From: Xenococcaceae cyanobacterium MO_167.B27
GTDB taxonomy: Bacteria > Cyanobacteriota > Cyanobacteriia > Cyanobacteriales > Xenococcaceae
Reading direction: 5' to 3'
Length of the DNA: 38,075 bases
Assembly (NCBI GenBank): GCA_030065935.1
Contig: JASJCP010000037.1
Span: 1-38,075 of the forward strand
Part shown: in pieces, positions 1 to 7,672 of the stretch
How positions within the stretch are numbered: position 1 is the stretch's first letter
Layout of the letters: the number at the start of each line of letters is the position of its first letter
The notes under the pieces: model-generated
Databases searched by the model: none
The model's input: the letters and a program-made list of their open reading frames with translations, nothing else
What the model was told of the DNA's origin: nothing
Made by a program: the position numbers and the translations under genes

Positions 1-1
1 A

Positions 2-184
2 GTTGAACACACTTTACCTAAAAGCAAAGGCGGTTCTAATCGAGTATCAAATCTAGCTATTGCTTGTGTGCCTTGTAACCAAGCCAAATCAAATCTTGAT
101 ATTCAAGAATTTTTAGCAGACAAACCATCAATATTAAAACGAGTATTAATTCAAGCACCAGCGCGATATATCACCAAGAAATAA
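2..184 (+). pseudogene. IscB-like HNH endonuclease, 3' fragment
   Basis: The frame is open from the window edge and encodes the last 60 residues of a protein with an HNH signature: [11 protein letters not shown], then SNLAIAC, then a CxxCNQAK zinc/HNH element. The spacing and the NQAK...D/EFL...ILKR run resemble the HNH insert of IscB, the RNA-guided nuclease ancestral to Cas9. In that family a further stretch with the RuvC-III motif should follow. Here the frame ends soon after, at ...APARYITKK-stop, and the last ten codons lie inside a dispersed hairpin repeat (155-224). I infer that the gene was truncated when the repeat landed in it. The 5' part lies outside the window, so RuvC-I/II and any upstream omega RNA cannot be judged. 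A free-standing HNH protein is the alternative. Confidence 0.65.
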
Positions 185-224
185 ATTTCTTGGCGCTTTA
201 CAGAAAAGTCCTCTCAAGAGGACT
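155..224 (+). repeat. Two-hairpin dispersed repeat, copy A
   Basis: This unit of about 70 bp holds two stem-loops: CCAAGAAATAAATTTCTTGG (174-193) and AGTCCTCTCAAGAGGACT (207-224). A closely similar unit lies inverted at 19830-19898, sharing the GCACCA edge, the ATCACC lead-in, both hairpins and their spacing. The stop codon of the HNH fragment (182-184) is in the loop of the first hairpin. Confidence 0.85.
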
Positions 225-316
225 CAAACCTTGATTTCATAAAATTTGTAGTCTATCTGTTTTAGATAAAAACTTGAGTTTGGTGGTGGTATCGCTTCAA
301 GGTGCAAGATATCGGT

Positions 317-332
317 AGGTAGTATGCTACCT
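317..332. repeat. Short inverted repeat upstream of ABC exporter
   Basis: AGGTAG-tatg-CTACCT is a perfect 6-bp inverted repeat 54 bp before the exporter start. It could be a regulator site or a remnant of the mobile DNA to its left. Nothing else is recognised between 225 and 385. Confidence 0.4.
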
Positions 333-385
333 CCCTACAAGGGGAATGCACGCCTTAAAATATATTTGTTGTCCAACTATCTTGC

Positions 386-2131
386 ATGAAGACTAACTCT
401 CGACTGAAAAAACTCGCTTCTTATCTTCGTCCCCATTGGCGTATGGTGTCTTTGGGGATTGTTTCTTTAATGATTGTTAATGGATTGGGTGCATATATTC
501 CGTTACTGATCAGTAAAATTATTGACCAACTAAACGCAGATTTTAGTTTTGCTGAGTTATCTCGCTATGGCTTGATTTTATTAGCTCTAGCTTCTGTGAT
601 GTGGGTGATTAGGATGGCATCTCGCATTGCAATTTTTGGAGCAGGGAGACAGGTAGAATTCAATCTTAAACAGAGAATATTTCAGCATCTACTCCTCCTC
701 GAACCTGGTTATTTTGCTAATAATACTTCTGGGGATTTAATTAATCGTGCTACTAGCGATGTGGATAATGTACGTCGTTTAGTAGGGTTTTCGGTTTTGA
801 GTTTGGTGAATATTATTTTTGCCTATGGGTTGACTTTACCTTTTATGTTGGCGATTAATGTGCGTCTGACTCTGATGGCAATTGTAATTTATCCTTTGAT
901 GATTATGACGGTACAGTTATTTAGTGACCAGTTACGCGATCGCCAAAGAGAAGTACAAGAGAACCTCTCAGATTTAAGTGAGTTGATTCAAGAGGATATG
1001 AGTGGTATGTCTTTAATTAAGATCTATGCTCAGGAATCTCAAGAAAGGGCAGCATTTCGCCGTAAAAATCAGAAATTACTCAGTTCCAATCTAAAATTAG
1101 CTCGAATTAGAAATTTACTCTTTCCCATCATCGAAGGACTTTCTTACATTAGTTTATTAATATTACTGTGGTTGGGGACAGAGGCGATCGCACTTGGAGA
1201 AATTACCGTCGGGAACTTTATTGCTCTAATCTTGTATGTAGAGCGTTTAGTCTTTCCTACAGCACTGTTAGGCTTCACCATTACTGCTTATCAAAGAGGA
1301 GAAGTCAGTGTGAATCGTATTGAATCCATACTCCATGCTCAAGCAAAAATTCAAAATTCTCCCAATCCTATTTTCTTAACAGAATCCAAAGGAGAAATCA
1401 CCGCCCGTAACTTAACTTATAGTTATCCTGGTAGCAAAACCCCTGCCTTAAATAATCTCAACTTTACTATCAAGCCAGGGGAAACCATTGCTATTGTAGG
1501 CTCGATTGGTTCAGGAAAAACTACTCTAGCTAACATTATTCCTCGCTTATTAGATGTTGCCCCTGGACAATTATTTTTAGATGGTTATGATGTAACTCAA
1601 ATAGCTTTATCCGACTTAAGAAAAGCGATCGCCTATGTACCTCAAGATAGCTTCCTTTTTAGTACTACCATCAAAAACAACATTCGTTATGGTGAACCCC
1701 TAATAGAAACTCATGAAATTGAATATGCAGCCAAACAAGCTCAAATTCATCCTGAAATTCTCAATTTCCCGAAACAATATGAAACTGTAGTAGGAGAAAG
1801 AGGAATTACTCTCTCTGGGGGACAAAGACAGCGCACATCTCTGGCTAGAGCCTTATTAGTTGATGCACCAATCTTAATTTTGGATGATGCTTTATCTAGT
1901 GTGGATAATGAGACTGCTACCCAAATCCTTCGTAATTTATCTCCTGAAAGAGACAAAAAAACAGTAATATTTATATCCCATCAATTATCCGCTACTGCTA
2001 CTGCCGATCGCATCTTAGTAATGGATAATGGTGAAATTGTGCAAAGTGGTACTCACGAAGAATTATTACAATACCCTGGTGTGTATAAGTCTTTGTGGGA
2101 ACAACATCACATAAAAGAGATTTTGAATTAG
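386..2131 (+). CDS. ABC half-exporter (fused permease-ATPase)
   Basis: The 581-aa product has the type IV exporter layout: a six-helix transmembrane domain (about residues 1-315) followed by a nucleotide-binding domain. Visible motifs are Walker A GSIGSGKTT (about 371-379), signature LSGGQRQR (about 475) and the switch histidine in FISHQLSA. Walker B reads LILIL-DD rather than the usual ...DE, so the catalytic glutamate is replaced by aspartate. That is typical of the degenerate site in heterodimeric exporters of the BmrC/YheI type, so this protein may need a partner half-transporter, none of which is in the window. It would export lipids, drugs or peptides from the cytoplasmic membrane; the substrate is unknown. 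The start ATG follows AT-rich DNA without a strong ribosome site. Confidence 0.9.
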   Translation: MKTNSRLKKLASYLRPHWRMVSLGIVSLMIVNGLGAYIPLLISKIIDQLNADFSFAELSRYGLILLALASVMWVIRMASRIAIFGAGRQVEFNLKQRIFQHLLLLEPGYFANNTSGDLINRATSDVDNVRRLVGFSVLSLVNIIFAYGLTLPFMLAINVRLTLMAIVIYPLMIMTVQLFSDQLRDRQREVQENLSDLSELIQEDMSGMSLIKIYAQESQERAAFRRKNQKLLSSNLKLARIRNLLFPIIEGLSYISLLILLWLGTEAIALGEITVGNFIALILYVERLVFPTALLGFTITAYQRGEVSVNRIESILHAQAKIQNSPNPIFLTESKGEITARNLTYSYPGSKTPALNNLNFTIKPGETIAIVGSIGSGKTTLANIIPRLLDVAPGQLFLDGYDVTQIALSDLRKAIAYVPQDSFLFSTTIKNNIRYGEPLIETHEIEYAAKQAQIHPEILNFPKQYETVVGERGITLSGGQRQRTSLARALLVDAPILILDDALSSVDNETATQILRNLSPERDKKTVIFISHQLSATATADRILVMDNGEIVQSGTHEELLQYPGVYKSLWEQHHIKEILN

Positions 2132-2133
2132 CT

Positions 2134-2161
2134 GTTAGTAGTTAGTAGTTAGTAGTTAGTA
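2134..2161. repeat. GTTAGTA heptamer tandem repeat (4 copies)
   Basis: Four perfect GTTAGTA copies fill the gap between the exporter stop and rnhA, ending four bases before the rnhA start codon. The usual ribosome-binding position of rnhA therefore lies in repeat DNA. Confidence 0.9.
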
Positions 2162-2164
2162 ATC

Positions 2165-2635
2165 ATGAATCAACTAAAACAAGTAATAATCTATACTGAT
2201 GGAGCTTGTACTGGTAATCCTGGTGCTGGGGGTTATGGTGCAGTACTAATATATGGAGAACACCGTCAAGAGATATCTGGAGGTTATAAGTTAACTACTA
2301 ATAATCGCATGGAAATGATGGCAGCGATCGCAGCTTTAGAGGCTTTGGAACAAAAATGCGCTGTTACGCTTCATAGTGATTCTAAGTATCTGGTAGATGC
2401 AGTGACCAAAGGATGGGCAAAACGTTGGCAAGCTAATGGTTGGAAGCGAAATAAGAAAGAAAAAGCAAAAAACCCCGACTTATGGCAAAAACTTCTTGAT
2501 TTATGTAAAAAACACCAAGTTGATTTTGTCTGGGTAAAAGGTCATGCTGGAATACCAGAAAATGAACGGTGTGATACTCTAGCTGTACAAGCAGCCCAAG
2601 GATATAATTTACCCCCCGATGAGGGGTATATGTAA
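2165..2635 (+). CDS. rnhA: Ribonuclease HI
   Basis: The 156-aa product is a full-length bacterial RNase HI, which cuts the RNA strand of RNA-DNA hybrids such as Okazaki primers and R-loops. The four acidic metal ligands are visible: D12 ([11 protein letters not shown]), E50 (NNRMEMMA), D72 (HSDSKYL) and D137 (ERCDTLA), with the loop histidine H127 (KGHAG). A basic handle region (about residues 85-102, WAKRW...KRNKKEK) is present as in the E. coli enzyme. The start ATG sits directly behind a heptamer repeat, and no other in-frame start keeps the N-terminal beta strand. It may be cotranscribed with the exporter upstream, 33 bp away. Confidence 0.96.
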   Translation: MNQLKQVIIYTDGACTGNPGAGGYGAVLIYGEHRQEISGGYKLTTNNRMEMMAAIAALEALEQKCAVTLHSDSKYLVDAVTKGWAKRWQANGWKRNKKEKAKNPDLWQKLLDLCKKHQVDFVWVKGHAGIPENERCDTLAVQAAQGYNLPPDEGYM

Positions 2636-2662
2636 GTAGCTTGGCGGTGGAAGTAATAAGTA

Positions 2663-2704
2663 ATCAGTAGTTAGTAGTTAGTAGTTAGTAGTTAGTAGTT
2701 AGTA
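2663..2704. repeat. GTTAGTA heptamer tandem repeat (5 copies)
   Basis: Five perfect GTTAGTA copies (2670-2704) are preceded by a variant ATCAGTA. This is the same heptamer as at 2134-2161, so the two arrays flank rnhA. Confidence 0.9.
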
Positions 2705-2712
2705 GCTTTTTA

Positions 2713-2808
2713 GCAATCAACAATCCCCACTCGCGAAGCGACGAGTTGGGTCTCCCCAATCAGCAATGAACAATCAGCAATGAACAATCAACAATCAACA
2801 ATCAACAA
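2713..2808. repeat. CAATCA(A/G) heptamer array with hairpin
   Basis: The stretch is built from variants of CAATCAA/CAATCAG/CAATGAA. It is interrupted by a hairpin-prone insert (2729-2746: ACTCG and CGAGT arms, or TCGC-gaa-GCGA inside). The array runs through the start codon at 2780 and into the first ten codons of the S4-domain gene. Confidence 0.8.
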
Positions 2809-2998
2809 GGATTATATTAAATTAGATCAGTTTCTAAAATGGCAAGGAATTGTGCAAACTGGAGGAGAAGCGAAGATCAGAATTAAACAAGGAGAAGTAG
2901 TAGTAAATGGAGAGGTGGAAACTCGTCGAGGAAAGAAATTAAGAACAGGAGATCGCGTTTCTCTTGGTGGTGTTAATTATGATGTTCAATTGGATTAG
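2780..2998 (+). CDS. S4-domain RNA-binding protein (YaaA/RlbA-like)
   Basis: This small 72-aa protein is mostly one S4 RNA-binding domain: YIKLDQFLKW, then GGEAKIRIKQGEVVVNGE, then RRGKKLRTGD. Such proteins are usually about 70 residues and bind structured RNA; the YaaA type in Firmicutes is linked to ribosome assembly. The first ten codons (MNNQQSTINK) are encoded by the CAATCAA repeat array, so the natural N-terminus has been replaced or extended by repeat DNA. The earlier ATG at 2766 runs into a stop after five codons, which leaves 2780 as the only useful ATG. Function beyond RNA binding cannot be read from the sequence. Confidence 0.88.
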   Translation: MNNQQSTINKDYIKLDQFLKWQGIVQTGGEAKIRIKQGEVVVNGEVETRRGKKLRTGDRVSLGGVNYDVQLD

Positions 2999-3078
2999 GT
3001 TAGGTAATATTTTTCAGAATTTTATTGATTAGTTAGTCTAATTTGTTAGAGATAAGCAATCAGGCAAAAATATAGGAT

Positions 3079-4179
3079 ATGAACAAAAACACCATCTTTG
3101 TGATTTTACTATTGTTTATTCCCGTCTCTATTGCAGGTCATTTCCTGGACTGGGGTGCGACATTGGTATTTATTACTGCTGGTTTGGCAATTGTTCCCCT
3201 AGCTGGTTATATGGGGGAAGCTACAGAAGAAATTGCTGTGGTAGTAGGACCTAATCTGGGAGGATTACTTAATGCGACTTTTGGCAATGCTACAGAGTTG
3301 ATTCTGGCTTTTATCGCTCTCAAAGCAGGATTAGTAGAAGTTGTTAAAGCAACCATTACAGGTTCAATTGTAAGTAACCTACTATTAGTCATGGGTTTTG
3401 CGATGCTTTTAGGAGGATTAAAGTATAAAGAGCAGGATTTTCTGCCGAAAGCAGCCCGTCTCAATGCTTCTTCCATGAATTTAGCTGTAATTGCCATATT
3501 ATTGCCTACGGCGGTGGAATATACTTCCACTGGTATTGGAGAAACTACTTTAGAAAATCTTTCTGTAGCTGTAGCTGTGGTTTTGATTTTGGTTTATGGA
3601 CTAACTTTATTATTCTCGATGAAAACACATTCCTATCTTTATGATGTGGGAGTAGCAGAGATGGAAGAAAAAGCAGAATCAGATACAGATACAGAAGAAA
3701 AAGTTAATTTACCTTTTTGGATCGGAGTATTATTAATCGTGACTCTAGCAGTAGCAGTAGAGTCAGAATTGCTAGTTAGTTCCCTAGAAGAAGCTACATC
3801 ACAGTTGGGTCTGACCGCATTATTTACTGGTGTTATCCTGTTGCCTATTATTGGTAATGCAGCAGAACACGCTACAGCAGTTACCGTAGCCATGAAAAAC
3901 AAAATGGACTTATCTGTATCTGTCGCAGTAGGCTCTAGTATGCAAATTGCTTTGTTTGTTGCACCTGTACTAGTAATTGCAGGATGGGTTATTGGTCAGC
4001 CAATGGATTTGAATTTTAATCCTTTCGAGTTGGTAGCAGTAGCAGTAGCAGTTTTAATTGCTAATTCCATTAGTTCTGATGGTAACTCTAATTGGCTGGA
4101 AGGTAGTTTATTGTTAGCTACTTATGCAGTGTTGGGACTGGCTTTTTACTTCCATCCCCTAGTAGAAGGTTTGGGATAA
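3079..4179 (+). CDS. cax: Calcium/proton exchanger (CAX family)
   Basis: The 366-aa polytopic membrane protein has the two inverted alpha repeats of Ca2+/H+ antiporters. The first holds GNATELILAFIAL with the SIVSNLLLVMG helix; the second holds GNAAEHATAVTVA followed by GSSMQIALF. The two glutamates in GNATE and GNAAE are the ion-coordinating residues of the family. An acidic loop near the middle (about 195-210, EMEEKAESDTDTEEK) separates the halves, as is normal. Length agrees with bacterial CAX. It should use the proton gradient to expel Ca2+ from the cytoplasm. It stands alone on the plus strand with its own AT-rich upstream gap. Confidence 0.93.
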   Translation: MNKNTIFVILLLFIPVSIAGHFLDWGATLVFITAGLAIVPLAGYMGEATEEIAVVVGPNLGGLLNATFGNATELILAFIALKAGLVEVVKATITGSIVSNLLLVMGFAMLLGGLKYKEQDFLPKAARLNASSMNLAVIAILLPTAVEYTSTGIGETTLENLSVAVAVVLILVYGLTLLFSMKTHSYLYDVGVAEMEEKAESDTDTEEKVNLPFWIGVLLIVTLAVAVESELLVSSLEEATSQLGLTALFTGVILLPIIGNAAEHATAVTVAMKNKMDLSVSVAVGSSMQIALFVAPVLVIAGWVIGQPMDLNFNPFELVAVAVAVLIANSISSDGNSNWLEGSLLLATYAVLGLAFYFHPLVEGLG

Positions 4180-4294
4180 ATCAATTAGCTTTTTAGCAAG
4201 TAATTTTGATGGTGGGAGATACTAGGAAAATTCTAGTTTGTCTCATCATCATTTTTTTTTTCGCTAAGATACTTTTGAAAGCGAGGATAGAATA

Positions 4295-5266
4295 ATGAGC
4301 GGTAAAACTAATAGACGCAATTTTATTATCGGTAGTGTCGCAGCAGCCACAGCAATTGGGTGTAAAGCTGTTACCCAAAACTCACAATCAACTGTCGCCT
4401 TATCGAAAATTCCCTCATCTATGCCCGAAAGAATATTAGGGAAGACTAATGTTAGCTTACCTATTTTAGGTTTAGGAGGAGCAGGAAGAACACCTATATC
4501 AAAAAGAGGACAAGAAAAAGAAGCGATCGCACTTACCCAAAAAGCTTTAGAATTAGGAATACGCTACTTTGATACGGCAGAAAATTACGGTGTTTCTGAA
4601 TTACACTTCGGAAAAATCTTACCAAGTTATCGAGATGAAGTTTATATAAACACTAAAACCGATGCACGGACTTATGATAGAGCTTGGCAACATTTAGAAA
4701 AATCTCTAAAACTCCTCAATACAGATTATCTAGATTGTTGGCAAATGCACCACCTCTCTTTCTTAGAAGAATTAGATATAATTTTTGGCAACAATGGCGC
4801 AATTAAAGCAGTAGAAGAAGCTAAAGAACAGGGCTTAATTAAATTTTCTGGTATTACTGGACATCATGAACCAGATGTTATTGCTGAAGCTTTACTCCGC
4901 TACGATTTCGATACTACTTTAATATCTCTCAATGCTGCGGATATTCATCATCCTCGTCCTTTTTCTACGGGAGTGTTACCAGTAGCCCAAGCTAAAAATG
5001 TGGGGGTTATTGCCATGAAAGTACCAGCTTACGGGCGTTTGTTCAAGCCTAATCTTTTAAGGGGAATGGAACAAGCAATGGGTTATAGTCTTTCTTTACC
5101 TGGGGTACACTGTTGCATTATAGCTGCGGAAAATCCTGAACAACTAGAGTCTAATGTCAAAGTGGCTCAAAACTATCAGGTATTAACTCAAACCCAGATG
5201 CAGCAAATCGAACAATTAACTGCTAATGCGAGGGAAGATGGTTTATTTTTCCGTAGATGGACTTGA
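4295..5266 (+). CDS. Tat-exported aldo/keto reductase
   Basis: The 323-aa product starts with a twin-arginine leader: R7-R8 in NRRNFIIGS, then a hydrophobic stretch ending in AIGC. C23 could be a lipoprotein cysteine, though the lipobox is weak. The mature part is an aldo/keto reductase with the family tetrad visible: D93 and Y98 (FDTAENYG), K121 (NTKTD) and H152 (WQMHH). It should be an NADPH-dependent reductase placed on the outer face of the cytoplasmic or thylakoid membrane. The physiological substrate is unknown. Export of an NADP-dependent enzyme is unusual, but folded, cofactor-loaded substrates are what the Tat system handles. Confidence 0.88.
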   Translation: MSGKTNRRNFIIGSVAAATAIGCKAVTQNSQSTVALSKIPSSMPERILGKTNVSLPILGLGGAGRTPISKRGQEKEAIALTQKALELGIRYFDTAENYGVSELHFGKILPSYRDEVYINTKTDARTYDRAWQHLEKSLKLLNTDYLDCWQMHHLSFLEELDIIFGNNGAIKAVEEAKEQGLIKFSGITGHHEPDVIAEALLRYDFDTTLISLNAADIHHPRPFSTGVLPVAQAKNVGVIAMKVPAYGRLFKPNLLRGMEQAMGYSLSLPGVHCCIIAAENPEQLESNVKVAQNYQVLTQTQMQQIEQLTANAREDGLFFRRWT

Positions 5267-5324
5267 ATAAATTAATTTAACGGGTATCGTAAATATAGGT
5301 GAAGTTAAGTAGCAAGTAGCAATC

Positions 5325-5354
5325 AACAACGCTCCAACTAACAACGCTCCAACT
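5325..5354. repeat. 15-bp direct duplication
   Basis: AACAACGCTCCAACT occurs twice in tandem (5325-5339 and 5340-5354), just beyond the stop of the minus-strand glycosyltransferase gene. Confidence 0.85.
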
Positions 5355-5359
5355 AACAA

Positions 5360-5968
5360 TTAATATTTTTCCCAAATAAATAAATCTTCTGGACGATCTA
5401 CGTCTCTTAGTGTAGGTAAATAAGCAGTGTTTAAATTTAAGCCATTGGCAATGTTTTGGGTTTGTGCCAAAACTTGAGATGTTCCCCAATTAATGTTCTG
5501 GAATAGTTCAGGAATTAGGCGATGTAAGCCAATTAAATAATAACCGCCATCTTCCGCTTTTCCTAATACTAAATCATGTTCTGAAAGGGAACTAAAAGCT
5601 TGATTAAGTATAGTAAGATTAATATCGGGACAGTCAATCCCAATCGTTACAACTTTTGTAGCACCATTATCAAAAGCTTGATTGAAAGCAGACTGCATTT
5701 TGTAACCTAAATCTCCTGTAACTTGAGGATAATAATTTAAGTTTTTCCCTAACCAATTCGACATTAAAGATACATCACCACCAGCAAAATAAATTGCAAT
5801 CTTTCCCCCACTAACTTTTTGCCATTCCAGAGCATTTTTTAGAGTATGTTCACTCATTTGACGCTGCAATTGGGCTGCTCCTTCTGCACCTAAAGCTGGA
5901 ATCATTCGGGTTTTGGTTTTTCCAGGTTCAGGATAGCGAGTAAAAATAATTAAGGTTTGATCTGCCAT
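5360..5968 (-). CDS. DUF2064 / TIGR04282-type glycosyltransferase
   Basis: The 202-aa protein opens with LIIFTRYPEPGKTKTRM, the nucleotide-sugar binding start of the DUF2064 GT-A family, and later has TIGIDCPDI (metal-binding DxD-like) and GKAEDGGYYLIGL. Members are annotated as arsenosugar-biosynthesis glycosyltransferases because of their gene neighbourhoods, and often sit beside a second glycosyltransferase; no such partner is here. The length is normal for the family. The gene converges on the aldo/keto reductase at 4295-5266. The acceptor is unknown, and the arsenosugar role is a family label rather than something the sequence shows. Confidence 0.88.
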   Translation of the reverse strand: MADQTLIIFTRYPEPGKTKTRMIPALGAEGAAQLQRQMSEHTLKNALEWQKVSGGKIAIYFAGGDVSLMSNWLGKNLNYYPQVTGDLGYKMQSAFNQAFDNGATKVVTIGIDCPDINLTILNQAFSSLSEHDLVLGKAEDGGYYLIGLHRLIPELFQNINWGTSQVLAQTQNIANGLNLNTAYLPTLRDVDRPEDLFIWEKY

Positions 5969-6060
5969 TGATTACAACTAAGTAGAAAGATACAAATAAA
6001 GTTAATAGGTTAAGACAGTTACTAGTAAGACCATTTATCAAAAGTAACGGTCGAATTAAT

Positions 6061-6103
6061 AGAATTCAGAATTCAGAATTCAGAATTCTGAATTCTGAGT
6101 TCA
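6061..6103. repeat. AGAATTC heptamer array with long palindrome
   Basis: Four AGAATTC copies are followed by TGAATTC and TGAGTTC. Because the later copies are inverted versions of the earlier ones, 6074-6097 is a perfect 24-bp palindrome, extendable to 6069-6102 with one mismatched pair. It lies between two minus-strand genes and could form a strong hairpin in the 3' end of the Uma2 transcript. Confidence 0.9.
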
Positions 6104-6202
6104 GACTGGTCACAATCTTAGAATTTTAAATCAGTAATTTTTAATTAAAATAATTCTAACTTTAAACAAATTTTTCTTGATAAATTCTAGAATAAAAAAC
6201 AA

Positions 6203-6745
6203 TCAAAAAAGCTCAGTTAAAGGTATAACAATATCAGAAAAAGCTTGAGGAGAAACTGAGCCTGATTGATATTCAACAATTTGAGAATAGCGATCGCCAT
6301 TAGGTAAAGTATGAACTACTAGCTTTTGATTGACCAAGTCAACTACCCAATATTCAGAAATATTATTACGAGAATAAATCTTAGCCTTAGTTTCAAGATC
6401 GAATTGCAGAGTGCTATTTGAAATCTCTATTAAAAAGTAAATATCATCTGAATAAGGATGATGCTGACGATAAATAGTTTCAGGAAGACGCACTACAGAG
6501 ACATCAGGTTGGGGTTCAGAATTGTTTAAGGTAATAGGATAACGCTCGCAAACATAAGCTATCCCCTTAAACAACTCTCTCAAATAATCCGCAACGCGAC
6601 GATTAGTAAAACTGTGAGGTATCCCCTCGGGACTCATCTGGAAAATCTCTCCCTCCAATAATTCAACAGATTGACCATCAAATACTCCTACTTCAATCAA
6701 TTGATGCCAATCAGCCAAAGACCACTTATATTTAGTTACTGCCAT
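6203..6745 (-). CDS. Uma2-family (DUF820) protein
   Basis: The 180-aa protein matches the Uma2/DUF820 family, which is greatly expanded in cyanobacteria. It shows LLEGEIFQMSPEG near residue 30, PQPDVSVVR (about 78-86), LIEISNSTLQFD (about 103-114) and KAKIYSRNNISEYWVVD (about 119-135). These fit the restriction-endonuclease-like core, with the acidic residues of QPD and EIS and the lysine of KA.IY as the likely metal site. Biological targets are not known for the family. The gene stands alone, followed by the palindromic repeat. Confidence 0.9.
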   Translation of the reverse strand: MAVTKYKWSLADWHQLIEVGVFDGQSVELLEGEIFQMSPEGIPHSFTNRRVADYLRELFKGIAYVCERYPITLNNSEPQPDVSVVRLPETIYRQHHPYSDDIYFLIEISNSTLQFDLETKAKIYSRNNISEYWVVDLVNQKLVVHTLPNGDRYSQIVEYQSGSVSPQAFSDIVIPLTELF

Positions 6746-6836
6746 GAAACTGAAGAAGAAAATCCAACAAAATCAAAAATTAAAGAACGTAATTATTATA
6801 TTAATTGACTTTATGTTTCAAGTAATAGAAAAATAA

Positions 6837-6864
6837 AAATAGGTGCTAGCGCACCTATTTTTTT
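6837..6864. terminator. Bidirectional intrinsic terminator
   Basis: A perfect 10-bp stem AAATAGGTGC / GCACCTATTT with a TAGC loop is followed by a T-run on the plus strand; the minus strand also runs into Ts. It is 22 bp before the start of the 6887 gene and behind no plus-strand gene, so it may act as an attenuator in that gene's leader or mark the edge of the accessory island. Confidence 0.8.
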
Positions 6865-6886
6865 CAACTTTAAATAAGGTATTAAA

Positions 6887-7672
6887 ATGATATCAGAAAA
6901 TTTAGTTTTTGTTCAACTAGCACAATACAAGGACTATGTTTGCATTGTGGAATTAGCAATTTCTCTTGAAGCTTCGGTATCTGAAGTCAGACAGAGGTTG
7001 AAAGATTTGGCAGACAGAGTTGAAAACAATGGTAAAGATCAATGGAGAGTAGCTAGAGCAATTGTCTCTAGTAACATACTCTCAGAAGCGGAACAAGCAG
7101 AAAGGGACAATTTAGAATGTGCTGTAGAACAGGCATTCTTTATAGCGGGTAAGGCACTTAAAATACTGCGAGATAAGAGATTGTACAGAGAAACCCACAA
7201 AAGTTTTAAGTCTTATGTAAGCGATCGCTTTAATTATACTAGAAGGGCTGCGGACTATTTGATTTCATCTGCGGAAGTTATGGAGAATTTAAAACGAGAA
7301 CAATTTGTTCTCAGAACTAACGTATTACCCAGTAGAGAATCCCATTGCCGTCCTCTGGCTAAATTATTACCTCAAGAGCAGACAATAGCCTGGGATAGGG
7401 CTGTAGAAAAAGCAGCAGGAAAAATGCCAAGCCAAAAAATTATTAAAGAAGCAGTCAAAGAAATTAAGTCGGTAGATGATGAGAAAACAAACAACAAGAT
7501 CGAGCCTACTTTTAGAGAGGTTAACTATACTGCGGGAATGGGTGTTGAATATAAGGTGAAACTGGATGAAGAAACTTATAACCGCTTGCAAAAATACCAA
7601 GATAAAATAGGTTCGGCAACTAAAAGTGGAGCAATAGCGAGGTTATTAGATGCAATCGCTAAATCGAAATAA
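6887..7672 (+). CDS. Unrecognised DNA-binding-like protein
   Basis: I do not recognise this 261-aa protein. Three parts can be seen. Residues about 20-60 look like a small helix-turn-helix segment (ASVSEVRQRLKDLADRV). Residues about 83-135 (FIAGKALKILRDKRLYRETH, then SFKSYVSDRFNYTRRAADYLISSAEV) match a helical module found in plasmid, phage and ParB-like proteins that describe themselves by 'K.L..IRD..LYRE....F..Y'. Residues about 218-260 (EYKVKLDEETYNRLQKY...ATKSGAIARLLD) resemble a ribbon-helix-helix tail. The overall impression is a replication, partition or regulatory protein of an integrated plasmid-like element. It overlaps the next gene by 23 bp, so the two are probably cotranscribed. 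Confidence 0.7.
   Translation: MISENLVFVQLAQYKDYVCIVELAISLEASVSEVRQRLKDLADRVENNGKDQWRVARAIVSSNILSEAEQAERDNLECAVEQAFFIAGKALKILRDKRLYRETHKSFKSYVSDRFNYTRRAADYLISSAEVMENLKREQFVLRTNVLPSRESHCRPLAKLLPQEQTIAWDRAVEKAAGKMPSQKIIKEAVKEIKSVDDEKTNNKIEPTFREVNYTAGMGVEYKVKLDEETYNRLQKYQDKIGSATKSGAIARLLDAIAKSK

Noticed and set aside
4230-4262. Possible terminator after cax (ACTAG..CTAGT with a T-run)
   Set aside because: The stem is only about 5 bp and the T-run is 17 bases further on, too weak to call.
4193-4378. 61-aa minus-strand frame before the Tat aldo/keto reductase
   Set aside because: It overlaps the start and leader of the 4295 gene and has no family features.
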